Shown: positions 12,402 to 24,724 of the stretch, in pieces
How positions within the stretch are numbered: the first letter of the stretch is position 1
Layout: every line of letters starts with the position of its first letter
Assembly: GCA_016617855.1 (NCBI GenBank)
Contig: JAECUM010011002.1
Span: 1 to 64,000 of the forward strand
DNA length: 64,000 bases
Direction: 5' to 3'
DNA from: Megalonaias nervosa
Lineage: Eukaryota > Mollusca > Bivalvia > Unionida > Unionidae
Program-made: the position numbers and the translations under genes
The notes under the pieces: generated by a model
The model's database searches: none
Seen by the model: only the letters and a program-made list of their open reading frames with translations
What the model was told of the DNA's origin: nothing

Positions 12402-12560
12402 CGACACACTGTGTTTGAGATGTGGATGCAACTTGGTTGGTTGTGGTTCCACTGGGACACGAGATGCAGGAGGTCTGCTCCGTACTTGGTTGGTAGGTAC
12501 CAACAGGGCAAGCTTGGCAATTACCATTTGTAGTCCGGAAGAAGCCAGAATTACATATTG
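12402..12560 (-). CDS. GCC2/GCC3 module exon, class B
   Basis: It reads AICNSGFFRTTNGNCQAC, then PVGTY, STEQTSCISC and TNQVASTSQTQC, with six cysteines. Acceptor AATACAG and donor GTGAGTA. Immediately downstream in transcription order lies the plus-strand LINE relic at 11340-12030, as for the related exons at 6879 and 28525. Confidence 0.9.
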
Positions 12561-13088
12561 CTGTATTGAAAAAATATGCAACACTTTTTCATCTGCTATA
12601 TTACCGTCACCAACTTTCAAAATCATTTGCAGGGCATAGTATTTCAAATCGGTGCCTTAACAGACATATATCTTTTACAGCGGATTAAAAGTAGCACATA
12701 ACGACCTAAATTGTTTCTTATTTAAAATCTCACTAATTACCAATATTCAAAACTCAATATTCAATATTCAAAATCTCATTAATTACCAATATGTTATCAA
12801 AAATAATTCAAATACGCTTTAAAATAATACATTTTATCAACCTTCTATATCAAGAGCTAATATGTCGCTGGCAGATGCAGATACATGCTAATCATATTAG
12901 CCGAGTTATTTTTCATATGTGTATTGAGATATAAAATCTATTAAATTGGTGATGAATATTCGTGTTTTTAACATGAAGCATGGTAGGGATGTCATTATTT
13001 TCATTTTTCATGACCTCTACGCCCAAAAATGTGCATTAGACATAATAAAAATATTAATGAAACTGTTTTACTCTATTTATTCATAAAT

Positions 13089-13210
<122 letters not shown>

Positions 13211-13752
13211 ATTGAACTGTAATATAAGTTAGTTAAACATCTAGCTGTCTTGTCTCTATTATATCTAGAATAAATGTTATCTTTTGGACAATAAATTACA
13301 CCTGCTCTTGCAATCGCCCTTATCCCTCTATAAAGTTATTTTGGGGTAATTATACTTTCCGATCTACCTCGAGAAAAGGATGCGGCGCAGGGGAATGTGT
13401 CACATTCAGCAATAAATTAATGTTTTAAGGGGACAATTATTTGAGTTAAAGGTGTCAATTATCTTTCCTGACCAATGCAGATCGACGTTTCTCAATTTGC
13501 TAAATAACAAATTAACCTTAAGTTTAAGCATTGATAAATATTCTGTGCCATAAAATACTAAATTCGGATGGACGTGCAAATGAGCAAAGTAATAATCTTT
13601 CTGTACATTTTAAAGAATTCGGAAAATAACAATATAGGTGAGTTTCAGGATCATTAATCATCTGATTTTTAAACGGTCGGAGGATGTGTCTCGTTTTCTC
13701 GTAGCATTGGAAACGTAAACATTTTGAGAACGTTGTGAATGAAAGTCCTAGC

Positions 13753-13830
13753 CAACACACAGTGAAGAGGAAGTTGAACCAGTCTGAAGTGTGAATGTAC
13801 CAGACTGGCGTGAAATACAAGAAATCTGTC
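13753..13830 (-). pseudogene. Half class A exon, segmental duplication copy 2
   Basis: This is the duplicate of the broken exon at 1465. Only the second half of the module is present (QISCISRQSGTFTLQTG, then SSSLC). The fifth cysteine codon is CGC (Arg), the QC glutamine is Leu, and the donor GT is GC. It has no acceptor in the right frame. Its presence in both copies with the same lesions shows the damage predates the segmental duplication. Confidence 0.8.
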
Positions 13831-14015
13831 ATGTACAGAAAATATAAATCCTAAAATTCTTAGAAGGTAACATTGAACCTAGAAAGTAATAATCTTTCTG
13901 TACGTTTCTAAAGAATTGCATCATTCGAAAGATAACAATACAGGCGCATTTCAAAATCATTAATCGACAGTTTATTAAGCAAACAATGTTGTGATCTAGT
14001 GAATGAATTCCTTAC

Positions 14016-14174
14016 CAACACACTGTGAAGAGGAGGTTGAGCCTGTCTGAAGTGTGATTGTACCACTCTGGCATGAAATACAAGAAGTCTGTCCCGAGGA
14101 CGGCTGGTAAGTTCCTATTGAACAAGCCTGACAATTCCCCAGGGTGTTGAGGAAAAATCCCGCTGAGCAAATGG
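14016..14174 (-). CDS. Class A module exon, segmental duplication copy 2
   Basis: The protein equals the exon at 1728, with SGTIT and TGSTSSSQC in its second half. One silent change (TGC/TGT at the first cysteine) separates the two. Donor GTAAGG and acceptor GTTTGTAG are intact. A broken half exon of the same class lies 186 bp further downstream at 13753. Confidence 0.9.
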
Positions 14175-14312
14175 CTACAAACGAATAAAAGTATCACAGT
14201 GTAACCAGATTTGAGATTAAATCTACTTATATTCTTTGTATAACGCAACAAAGAATCGTGAAATGTCATATACTAACCCACTTTCCAGAACATCTGCATT
14301 CATGGAGTGATC

Positions 14313-14313
<1 letters not shown>

Positions 14314-14343
<30 letters not shown>

Positions 14344-14366
14344 TGTATGTATTTATGTATGTATGC
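14314..14366. repeat. (TGTA)n microsatellite
   Basis: Counterpart of 2026-2057, expanded to about 13 units. Confidence 0.95.
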
Positions 14367-15463
14367 ATCAGTCCACTCATAGGCTCATCGTTTATTTTGG
14401 CTCTCACAATATGTTATTTCCGATCAAGTGACCTCTGTGAAATATTTAGCTACATTGTATTTCATGTAGATATTACTTATAAAATCAAAATAGAAAGGCA
14501 TTTAGTCCAGTACGCTTTCTCTCAATTTCGTTTAAATTCTTTTGAATATTTTCTAAAGAAACTTGTACTAAGACTGGTCACATTGGATCGCAGTCGAAAT
14601 CATATATAGAATGCGGAAATGTTTTAATGACAGATTGCTGGTTTTGAATATTTCAAAATATTTCAAAATGACTCCAACACTGACAAGTAAAACATCTCCA
14701 AAACTTTCAGGAACAAAATTAACAAGGAAAAAACATATTTCGTTTGAACATAATATAATAAAAAAAATTAAAAAAGAGTTTTGGTAGTGAACAATATTTG
14801 AAAAGAGAAGACATGGATGGAAAAGAGGCTCCAAAGCAATGTCACACAAAAAACCAATAATACATTCAAAGAAAAACGTTATGCCATACTACAGATAATC
14901 AAGAAGATTGCATACTTCAGTAGTACTTGTGAACTGTATTATGTCAAAAATTCGTCGTAAATAAACTCACGATTTCTAACAAGGATAATGCATATAATGC
15001 TGCAAATGACTGAATACGCAAATAATTAACACAGAATACCACTATCGAATGGTTATGAAAACAGAAGCTATTCTACGGGTCAAATCCTTTTATTCATTCC
15101 AACACATTTCTACTCCTACAGCGAAGAACAATATATCTATAGGATATATGTAACACAGCTAATAAATAAAAACAAATGATTCAGATATACACATTTTGCC
15201 TTGGTGTTTGCGATAAATATTCCACATTTCAAAGATGAAGAGAGTACGGTAATAAATGGAAAACGGTTCGAGTATACAATGCTTGCCACCTTAGACAAAG
15301 ACAAATTGACGAAATCGCCAAAACACATTATAGAATACTGCAAAAGATCGTACAAATGTGAGAAAATAAAACAAATTCTTTGGTGTACCAGATCGTGCAG
15401 GGTAGAATAGAAATAGGTTTGGTCGTCTGTTAGGGTATATCTTCCAGCGTCTGTTTTACTCAC

Positions 15464-15622
15464 CAACACACTGTGCTTGAGATGTGGATGCGATTTGGTT
15501 GGTTGAGGTTCCACTGGGACAAGAAATACACGAGGTCTGTTCAGTACTCGGCTGGTAGGTACCAATTGGGCATACTTGGCAACTACCACCCGTAGTCCGG
15601 TAGAATCCAGAACTACATATAG
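15464..15622 (-). CDS. Class B module exon, segmental duplication copy 2
   Basis: It reads AICSSGFYRTTGGSCQVC, then STEQTSCISC and TNQIASTSQAQC. It is identical at the protein level to the exon at 3156, with one silent base change (TGC/TGT in the second cysteine). Acceptor AATCCAG and donor GTGAGTA are both strong. No sequon is present, unlike the NTS-bearing B exons. Confidence 0.9.
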
Positions 15623-16223
15623 CTGGATTAAAAATATTTGCAATTTTGAACTCGTAGTCATCAATATCAAAATGATTTGCATTGAATAATGTATTAAAAT
15701 TGCGTTTTCAATTCTCATATAATTTATGATTGCATTTCTTTTAGCGTATTTGCAGTACAAGCTACTCACAAAATAATTATTTGTTTTAACCTCGATTTGA
15801 ATGCTTATTCATATTAAAAAGATGAATGTTTTTAAAAAAAATTGCCTTATTATCACCTCTGTTTTTTTTTCAATGTTGGTAGTTCGATAGCAGACCTAAA
15901 ACAGAACCTAGTGATCATGGTTGAGTCATATTTGTCTTGCATGTTGATTGAGAACTAAATGTTCCCTTCAAAGGAATTACACACGACTGAATGGGTTTTT
16001 TTTTCAGATATATTTCTCAGAGATTATATTCCATACAAACGTGACAATATAAAAGCGTTTCGATTTCATTAATCGATTGATTGCAGGATTTTCTGCTTAT
16101 CACTCTTTTGTGTATCGAGGTCATGCAGAATACAAGCAATGTCGGTAAACTATGTCAAAGAAGTATTTAATACAGTTTGATAGTAAATAACAATTATTGT
16201 AATCTACGGTACAAATGTCTTAC

Positions 16224-16382
16224 CGACACATTGTGCAGAGGAAACTGAAGCAGTCTGAAGCGTAATAGTACCGGTCTGGCATGAAATACAAGACGTTTGT
16301 CCGGAGGACGGCTGATAAGTTCCTAAAGCACAGGCCTGACAGAAGCCCAGGGCGTGGAGGAAAAAGCCCGCTGGGCAGAGGC
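16224..16382 (-). CDS. Class A' module exon, segmental duplication copy 2
   Basis: The predicted protein is identical to the exon at 3824: GLCPAGFFLHALGFCQAC, then ALGTYQPSSGQTSCISC and TASVSSAQC. A single base differs between the two copies, a silent CAG/CAA change before the last cysteine. Splice sites ATTTATAG and GTAAGA are intact. The exon lies next to a (TGTA)n run and a LINE relic exactly as in copy 1. Confidence 0.9.
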
Positions 16383-16532
16383 CTATAAATAGATACAATG
16401 ACAAGATTTTTATCAGATTTTAGATAAAGTACACACTGGCCCTTTTCTTATCATGAAACCGATAAATCCAGTGACCGTAGACTGCAACACTTTCAAAAAC
16501 AATTTGTATTTTTTTGGTACTTTACTCTTGAC

Positions 16533-16585
16533 TATGTATGTATGTATGTATGTATGTATGTATGTATGTATGTATGTATGTATGT
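16533..16585. repeat. (TGTA)n microsatellite at LINE relic A 3' end
   Basis: Counterpart of 4132-4193 in segmental duplication copy 2, slightly shorter. Confidence 0.95.
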
Positions 16586-16589
16586 TGTT

Positions 16590-18655
16590 TGCGTTTGCTT
16601 GATCAATCGCAGACATGTTGCACTTCTGAGATTTATGCTGCTCGACCTCTTCCACTGTCTCTTCAAGTCTCCTCCGTTCAAAATCTGTAACTATGAGGGA
16701 AGAGACTGCGCCAGGTGGAGAGATTATGTGCGAGAACTTCATTGCCCTTGGTTTAATATCGAAGTGTTTCAATGATAACTTGAGGGAATCTTTGAAGGAT
16801 CTCTTCTGACCACCCTGAGATCGCTTTCTCTCCTTTAGCTTAAGGCAGACGTTCTTTTTTACTCGCTCTTCTGATATCCTGATGATGTGGACTACCCATC
16901 TCAACTGTAATATCGTTAGAAGAGTGTGGATGCTTGGAATGCATACTTATAAGAGAACCTCAGTGTCTGGGACCGTGTCCTGACATCTTATCCTAACAGC
17001 TTCCACAGGCAGTCCACGTGAGAATGATTCAGCTTCTTGGCATGGCGCCTGTAAAACGTCCAGGTTTCTCAAGCACACAGCAGTGTCGACAACTGAATGG
17101 GTTTGTAGACCTTAAGTTTAATTTCTAGACTGATGCATCTGCGCTTCCAAACATTTGCGTGTAGTTTGCCAATGGTCACGCTTGTTTTAGTAATACTGAC
17201 GTTGGTTTCATCATCGATGTGGATGGCATTGAACAGTGTGCTGTCGAGATAAGTAACCTTGTCTACTGCCAGGAATGTTTTGCCGTTTCTGTGATGGCGG
17301 GCTCTACGTAAGGCGTTCCTTGTGCAGGCTGATGCATCACCTCTGTCTTCTTAATTCTGACTGTGAAACCGCAATTCTCACAAACTGAATAGAAATAGTA
17401 CATTTTCTGTGGATTCGTCAGCAGATAGGACTTCACGACCAGTCACCTCTAGTAACGTTGTCTTCACTTGAAATCTCCTCAGACTGAAGAGCTTCCCGTT
17501 AGTCTGTAATCTGATGCAGATCTCCGTGTGATAATCATGGAAGGCATCGGCCAGCATGGCAGCGAACATCATCCTGAGATGGGCTGGGGCTCTCACACAG
17601 CCTTGCTTCACTTCATTGGAGACGGGAATGGTACAAGTGACTTGTCGTCGTCCACGTCACGAATGAGCATATCGTCACGGAATTTCCTAACCATCATGAT
17701 GAATTTCTCTCGGAAACGAAATTTTGCTATTAACTTCCCAAGTCCACAAAAGCGGGTGAATATGTTATTGTTTTGTTCCTGGCAGTTCTTCTGGAGAGGA
17801 CGAGCTGCAAACACCCTGCCTGTGGTATCTCGTCCTTTCCTAAAGCCACGTTGACGATTCGACAGGATTTCGAAAGTTATTAACAGCAAGAAGATGCCCG
17901 GATGGTTGTCACATGATTGTTGGATGTCTTTCCGCTTGTACAAGTGGACTACTGCGGTGCCTTTGTACTCATAGGGATTAGTTTCCCTGGGCTCACAATG
18001 ACTGGATAAGTTCAGTTAGTTACTATGTCGTATGAGATTTCTGTTGATATAGCATCTGCTCTAGGTGCTTTTCCATTTGACAGCAGGTTATTGTTTTAAC
18101 AGTCTCAATCAGCGTTGGGGTACCAATAAGTGTTATGTTGATTTCCATTTGTGACTATAATTTCCCTCCTGAATGATACATGACTGTTGATTGAGGATGT
18201 TGTTGAAGTATTCTCCCTATCATTGAAGTATCTTTTCTTTGTCTAACAGCAGTGTGGCTCTGTCAGCACTCAGTAAAGGATATGCTGGCCAGTAAATTGT
18301 TTTCATAGAAGTTTTTCATGCCATTAACTCTTGGTAGCTGTGATTTGCTGGCAAATGCAACAGTAGCGTCATTTTAGCTGTTGTTTACCTCGTTCACAAC
18401 AGAAGAAAGTGTAGCCGGTTCCTACATCGGTGAGTTGTCTTTTCTCAGCTAAGCCAGTTTCACTCAGGAATCCTATCTGGATCTTGAATCTGGTCATGTA
18501 GCAACCTACTATAGCAGTTGTACTCTCTGGTCTAACTGCCGATGTGCTATCCATAAATGGAGTACGTTCCAGGCACTGATGGTTAGTTGTATCACCTTGT
18601 TTTCTTGTTACATTTTCGATCCTTATGTGGAATGTATGTCAACCACGTTTTGCTG
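16590..18655 (-). mobile_element. LINE relic A, copy 2
   Basis: This copy travelled with the segmental duplication. It has the same landmarks as copy 1 (GFRKGRDTTG, MKQGCVRAP, GGQKRSFKDSLK) but lacks a roughly 44-bp stretch present near 5375-5418. The part at about 17.0-18.0 kb differs from copy 1 far more than the rest of the block does. Confidence 0.85.
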
Positions 18656-18989
18656 ACCATGGTTAAGATGATTCAAGCAATCTTTAGGTCACTTTCTCTA
18701 GCCCATCCCTCGTGCTTCGGAGGTGAGCAGTGTGATCTTAAAATGAGCTGATCAGTCGCCTATGGGCATGACGCGTTTAGCTGCTGCTTAGGCCCAGTAT
18801 AAAGCAACCATATGCTGTAAGTTGCTAAGGTTCTCAAAATGTCTGCAGCTAGAGCTCCCAGTATATCCGCACCTGCAGCTTGACTGCTCGTCCATCGCCA
18901 CTGAGCTTTGATGTATCTGGTATGGGAGGGGAATAATGTGAAGCCTTACGCGTGAATTGGATTAAAGTGAGTGAAATTTGCGCATTGTT

Positions 18990-19520
18990 GCCGTCACTCA
19001 CTCGTCCAGATTTGAAGAACTCCTATGGCACAACGATGCCAAAACGTCTGGAGACACGTACAGATGCAGTGGATGGGGATCAATTATCAGTTCCTACTAA
19101 ACAAGAGAGAATGCCATGATACTGTCTACTCAGCTCCTGAGAGCTTCCGTCACAGCTGTGGCCAAGAATATTTGCTCGGCCGCCTGATCCACAAGAAATT
19201 TCCTTGTACAGGAGTTAGATTTAGCCCTACATTCTGAGTCAACAGCCATCGTACCGTCTACAGCTACATGACAGTAGGAAATGCTTATGTTCTCAAAATT
19301 AATAAATGATTTTAAATGTCCGTGAATGGAATACTGATTGAGTAAACAGTGAAGGATCTTTAACTTGACTTATGTCCATAGTTATTCCGACAGCTGCCAA
19401 CATCAGGCCTTCAACGAAAAATTTAATATGATAACGAATATTTCATTTCACATCGTTCCCCTAAGTATTTTTTTCATATTTTGACAAATTTGTACTTGTT
19501 TTTAAAAGGGATCTGATCAA
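18990..19520. repeat. Unclassified repeat adjoining LINE relic A, copy 1
   Basis: Matches 26860-27390 (for example CTCATCCAGATTTGAAGAACTC-like start and GACTTATGTCCATAG). Both copies lie just beyond the 5' side of LINE relic A, so this may be untranslated or first-ORF sequence of that LINE, but no recognisable domain was read. Confidence 0.6.
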
Positions 19521-19628
19521 ATGTTTATGGATTGATTTGCTCTTGCAGCATACATGAGTGCCCTTGATGCTATAATTATAATCCTTCTGATCATCAGCAT
19601 CATTATCGCTGCTTTAAGAATTGCAGCT

Positions 19629-19667
<39 letters not shown>

Positions 19668-19698
19668 TTCAGAATTATTTATTTAACTTACTATTATG

Positions 19699-19770
<72 letters not shown>

Positions 19771-20822
19771 TTATTATTATTAATGCAGGTGGTTATTGTA
19801 TTCTTGACTTTGGTGTTCACCCGAAGGATTTAGAAATACATTATAAACAGTGTTATTCTTGTTGTTGCAGTGATTGTGGTGCTGAGGATAATGATTGTGT
19901 TCACGGTGGTGATGGTTACAAGTATTATTCATGCAAACAAACATTAATTTACTTTAATTAAGTTTTTTTTCAGTTGGAGGTAATCCCATTCCGTAAAGAG
20001 AGCTGAACGTCATTTTCTCCCCCACTCGCACGCCAGAATGGTGCACAAAATAATATCCGTCACCGATGCATCCGTCTAATATACTTATGTGTCGTCTTAG
20101 GCAGCTGTTGGGTTAAGGTTCATGAACCTGATAATTTTCTTGTCTTTCAAATTATGAAGACACTGCACATGTAGAATGGCATTTAGCTGCCTCTCCTATG
20201 TTCCCATGGAAACACATTAAGGTTAAATTTTAAAAACAGTTTTGTGTCACCTTTATGATAAACTCTTGCAAGTGAAAATATATAATATATCCAATGTGTT
20301 TAATGTTATCACATCTTTAATACACGTGTTTGGGGATGGTTGTGGTGCACACAGTTTCAGATTAACGCTGAAAATGAGGTAATATGATGTTCTAAAAGAA
20401 GGTCTTGCGACAGATAGCCATTGAATTTCCAGTACTAGTTATTGCCATCCGATCAGTAATGTACGCAAAGATAAATGAAACGATTTCTTTTGGAAACAAC
20501 ACCTTCAAAACTGCATGCTTAATTTAGAAGCTGCAAGTTAGAGATTTATTGCTTTCATTATTCATTGTGTCATTCTGTATCAAGGAACGCTGACGGTTGA
20601 TTAATATTGCTAAGTATGAGATAAATATCGTCGTCGTCGTCATCATCATCATCATCATCATCATCAATAAAATTGCAACAATACGAAAACATGATATAGG
20701 ATGCATGCAGTAATGACTAGTCTTGTTGAAAGGATACAGATACCAGTTGATATCGTGGAACTTGTACCATTCCCACCTAAAGAATATTCATCTGGTTTCT
20801 TTATATGAGCATTTTATCTTTT
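19521..20822. other. Non-coding stretch, presumed intron
   Basis: Contains the compound microsatellite at 19.6-19.8 kb and a (CAT)n run at 20628-20666. The open frame at 19554-19961 is made largely of microsatellite and is not supported as a gene. Confidence 0.6.
19628..19785. repeat. Compound (TTTA)n, (TTC)n, (TTA)n microsatellite
   Basis: Three simple repeats follow each other: TTTA to 19669, TTC at about 19699-19728 and TTA to about 19785. Confidence 0.95.
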
Positions 20823-21540
20823 TCACCTTTAGAATGAGGAAATCAAAGGCAGGAGAAGAACTATACGTGTATAGAGGGCTAGAAAAGAATTGTATACAAT
20901 AAATCTATGGATAATTGAAGATGAGAGTAGACTTACAAATATTACAAATGTTTTTGTTCGTTTCAAAAGTTTAGAGTAACGTAATCCACTAACTACATTA
21001 ACAAAACATTTCTTCCATCATCTCTCTCTCTGTTTCTCGCAAGTTGTAAATTCTGAGTGGTTTTGAGCAGAAACTCATTCTTCCGGTGAGAAAGTTATAT
21101 TAATATTAATACTGTCCTAAATAAAGCAACCTGAACCGCCTTTTGTTTTCAAAGTCAAATCATCCTCTAAGAAATCTCTTTCTCTCACTCCCATCACCAT
21201 GTCACCATAAAGTGAGTGATCAATCATGGCATCACCTTATAATGTAAACTATTCTGTTTTCGTTTACCATCATTGCTAACCTAACAATACCCTATGGCAT
21301 CATCTAGCACCCCCACTGAAAAATTCAATTCCAATAATAAAAAGGTGCTCTGTAATATCCCGCACTTTGTTTCCATAGTCTTTCTTGACTATTATTGGAT
21401 AGGTCAAGTTATACCTCAAAGGTTCAGATAATACAAAAGTCCAAAAATCAGAACATCTTATATTTGCCGAAATATGAGAAGTCAGTCTCTGTAACTCATT
21501 TACATATTTTGCTGGCTTGAGTGACTGCATCACCATCTTC
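20823..21540. repeat. Diverged intronic duplicate, copy 2
   Basis: Partner of 10095-10830 at moderate divergence. It leads directly into LINE relic B copy 3, just as the other copy leads toward LINE relic B copy 2, so the pair belongs to an old duplication covering intron and LINE. Confidence 0.7.
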
Positions 21541-21559
21541 TCTCAAGATGATCGAGTCG

Positions 21560-22730
21560 CTATGTATCTTAATGAACAGTGACAGACGAGGACGTGACCA
21601 TCGTGCTTGAAGAGTTTCTAACATTGACCAAGTCACGTAATCCAGGCAAAGGACAAATACCACTCCTGCAGAACACCTTAGACCAGGTGTCGATTCGGTG
21701 AATAAATTGGTAACTCAGATATGTAAAATAGGGAAATGAGCAAAGGATGGACCCAATCCCTAATCACAACACTGCCAAAGAATCGCAAATTCTAACTCTG
21801 TCTAAACTACCGCACCGTCCGTCAGAAGAAAAACAAATTAGAGAAAATGTGGTTGATTTAGTGATTTTAGATTTTTAACGTAGCTTTAACAATTTTTCAG
21901 TCATGTCGCTACGATGTCTGCAGTGTGACAGTTTATAGTGATGTCGGGCAGTGGAGCATCATGTCGCAGACATGATGTGGCATGATGTCCCACCCAGTCA
22001 CATTATCCTGACACCAGGCGGACCAGTCCTAACACTAACCTCTTAATGCTGAGCGCCAAGCGAGGCAGATGTTAGTTCCATTTTTAAAGTCTTTGGTATG
22101 ACTCGGCTGGGGTTCGAACCCGCGACCTCCCGCATCCGAGGCGGACGCTCTAACCACTAGGCCACCGGAGCGGTTGGAAAATGTGGTAAATGATATTGAA
22201 TAGGTTGACAACTTGAGCATAGAAAGTCATTGTGGAAGAAGTGGCAGGTTTCACTGAGCACTACTGAACATGTATTTAAAGTAAAATCAATTGCAAAAAA
22301 TATACGTAGTATTAAATAGAACTGTTCCATGTGTTCATAGATTTTGAAAAAAGCTTTTGACCCATTGTGGCGTGAGGCATTCCGGGCTACCATATGGAAC
22401 GTTAACAACTGGAACAAACTAAAAACTCACAAACACCATCCAAGAAGAAGATGAGCAAGTGCAGTTCTTATAAATCCTACACATGGGGAATGTTTCACAG
22501 CAACAGCGGGCGTGCGTCAAGGCTGCTTAATCTCGACTATGTTGCTTAACATCTTCTTGGTGAACATCGTATATCAGATGCCTCAGAATACCACAAATAA
22601 ATTCTCATTTTTTAAGAACGCGTCATCACAAACCTTCGATTTCCAGATGACATCAGTGGACTTGCACGCTCACAAAGAACATACATTACAGAGATCACAA
22701 CCAAATTAAACAGTTAAGTTCGGGAAGGAG
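21560..22730 (+). mobile_element. LINE relic B, copy 3, split by a SINE
   Basis: This is the most complete B copy. Landmarks run from a KSRNPGKGQIPLLQ-like block and NHNTAKESQ, through FIDFEKAFDPLWREAFRAT, to GVRQGCLISTMLLNIFLVN and the LRFPDDISGLA box. The element is interrupted at 21854-22176 by a tRNA-derived SINE. Stops and frameshifts show it is inactive. Confidence 0.82.
21854..22176 (-). mobile_element. tRNA-derived SINE inserted in LINE relic B
   Basis: On the minus strand the element starts with a tRNA-like head: A box TGGCCTAGTGG, B box GGTTCGAACCC, and a CCGC-CTCGGAT-GCGG anticodon arm with CGG in the anticodon position, as in tRNA-Pro. An unrelated body of about 240 bp follows. 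The insertion is flanked by an 11-bp target-site duplication, GAAAATGTGGT, at 21843-21853 and 22177-22187. Confidence 0.9.
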
Positions 22731-22734
22731 AGGA

Positions 22735-23145
22735 AGGTGTATTTGTTGGTCCTTAGGTTCGTGAACTTCTCTGAGATGATGCATTTGGCCGTGCACTGAG
22801 TGGCAAGGAAAAGACGGCATGGAAAGCCTTCCAGTTAGTGGCAAAACAATTTATCGGAAGCAACAAGGCAGACAACTACAGCGAGTTGGTGGAAAACCTC
22901 CTCAAAGCATACAAAAGCCTTGTTTGCAACATGCCACTAAAGATACATTTTTTGCACACTCATCTAGATTTTATCCACCGAACTGCGTAGCAGTGAGCGA
23001 TGAGCACGGCGAGCGATTTCACCAGCGCTGTCAGGACAAAAGGCGCCCATCAATACTTGAAGACTATTGCTGGACAATGACAAGAGATGTTCCATTTAAT
23101 GAATACAGGAGACAAGCCAAGAAGTGCCGAGTAGACACTGAATAA
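22735..23145 (+). pseudogene. Relic of a widespread transposon-like invertebrate protein
   Basis: Reads in two frames. First frame, from about 22760 on: RALSGKEKTAWKAF, then SNKADNYSELVENLLKAYKS and LKIHFLHTHLDF. After a frameshift near 22970 the second frame gives VAVSDEHGERFHQR and LEDYCWTMTRDVPFNEYRRQ, ending at a stop at 23145. This combination is one I recognise from many repeated, unnamed invertebrate proteins. Early stops and the frameshift make it non-functional. Its family name and function are not known to me. Confidence 0.7.
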
Positions 23146-23825
23146 GGACTAAACTATGTACTGATATATACATAATAGTATTTTCCTTTTGTTTCATAAT
23201 AAATTTTATTTATAGAACGCTTTTGCTGTTTTTAAAGTGTTACATAAACAGTACACGTGAAATATTATCATGTAAAGCAACTATAAACACATGAAAACAA
23301 CCTAGGTTTACAATTTATGATTAAAACTCTACACAATATACATAGACAATAAATACAAATATATACATATCTTGGAAACAGTAGCCAAGCAGTTGTTTTA
23401 ATTGTCATATTTGAATTCAGCACATCAAAATCCACAATGAATTCAGCACATCAAAATCCATAATAAATAGTACATTTAACTCTAAAGCAGACGACTTCTA
23501 CAAAATTGTAGACCAGAGTAATAAATAAAAGTAAATGATTCAGATATACACATTCTGCCTTGGTGTTTGCGATAAGTAATCCATATTTCATATTTGAAGA
23601 GAGTACGGTAATAAACTGAAAATGGATGGAGTATACATTGCTTGCAAATTTAGACAAACGCAAATTTAGGAAAACGCCAACACACATTATAGAATACTAC
23701 AAAAGAGCATATAAATGTGGGGAACAAAATCGAATTATTTAGTGTACAAAATCGTGCAGGGTAGAATAGAAATAAATAAATATAATTTTGCGATTTGTCA
23801 ATCTTTCAGCGTCTGTTTTACGGAC

Positions 23826-23985
23826 CAATACACTGTGCCTGAGATGTGGATGCGATTTGGTTGGTTGAGGTTCCACTGGGACACGAAATACACGAGGTCT
23901 GTTCAGTACTCGACTTGTAGGTACCAATAGGGCATGCTTGGCAACTACCACCCGTTAGTTCGGTAAAATCCGGAACTACATATAG
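23826..23985 (-). pseudogene. Class B module exon with 1-bp insertion
   Basis: The exon is 160 bp: one extra base in the CCCGTTAG stretch relative to the copy at 3156 shifts the frame after about residue 11. The rest still encodes SCQACPIGTYKSSTEQTS and ASTSQAQC in the shifted frame. The donor has become GTCCGT, which keeps GT but loses the consensus. An assembly error could mimic the single-base change, but the weak donor and the broken neighbour at 24568 argue for real decay. Confidence 0.75.
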
Positions 23986-24567
23986 CTGGATTGAGAATAT
24001 TTGCAAGTTTAAACTCCATTTTCGTAGTCATCAACTTCAAAATAATTTGCATTGAATGTTGTGTTAAAATCGCGGTTTCAATTCTGATATATTTCATCAT
24101 TGCATTTCTTTTAGCGTATTTCCAGTAAAAACTACTCACAAAACAACTCGATTAGAATACTGTTTATGTTAAAAACTTGAATGTTTTTTCAAAAACTGCC
24201 TTGATATCACCTCTGTTTTCTCATTATTGGTAGTTCGACAGCAGACCTAAAAGAGAACCTAGTCAACATGGTTGAGTCATCTTGGATGTGCATGTTGATA
24301 TAGAACTAAATATTCGGTTGAAAGGAAATATGCACCATTGAATAGTATTCAGGTACATTTCTAAGACAGTATCTTCCATACAAACGTGACAATATAAAAG
24401 TGTTCAATTTCATTAATCGGCTGATTGGTCGATTTTCTGTGTATGATCCTTTTGTGTTTCGATATCATGCACTATAAAAATATTGTCGGTAAACTATGTG
24501 AAAGAAGCATTTGATACAGTTTGATAATAAGTAATAATTATTGTAATCTAGGGTACGAATGTCTTAC

Positions 24568-24724
24568 CTACACACTATACAGAGGAAGTTGAAACAATCT
24601 GAAGCATGGTTGTACCGGTCTGGCATGAAATACAAGACATTTGTCCCGGGGACGGCTGGTAAGTTCCTAAAGCACAGGCCTGAAAGAAGCCCAGGCGTGG
24701 AGAAAAAGCCCACTGAGCAGAGGG
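24568..24724 (-). pseudogene. Decayed class A' module exon with stop and frameshifts
   Basis: Alignment to the exon at 3824 shows two single-base deletions (length 157), a Cys to Phe change at the second cysteine and an in-frame TAG where the final QC glutamine codon should be. The splice junctions are still recognisable (ATTTATAG and GTAAGA). It lies in the oldest and most diverged of the duplicated blocks. Inclusion would break the reading frame. Confidence 0.85.

Noticed and set aside
22080..22176. Functional tRNA-Pro gene on the minus strand
   Set aside because: A and B boxes and anticodon arm are present, but the acceptor stem pairs poorly. A SINE body follows and target-site duplications flank the whole unit, so it is a SINE head.
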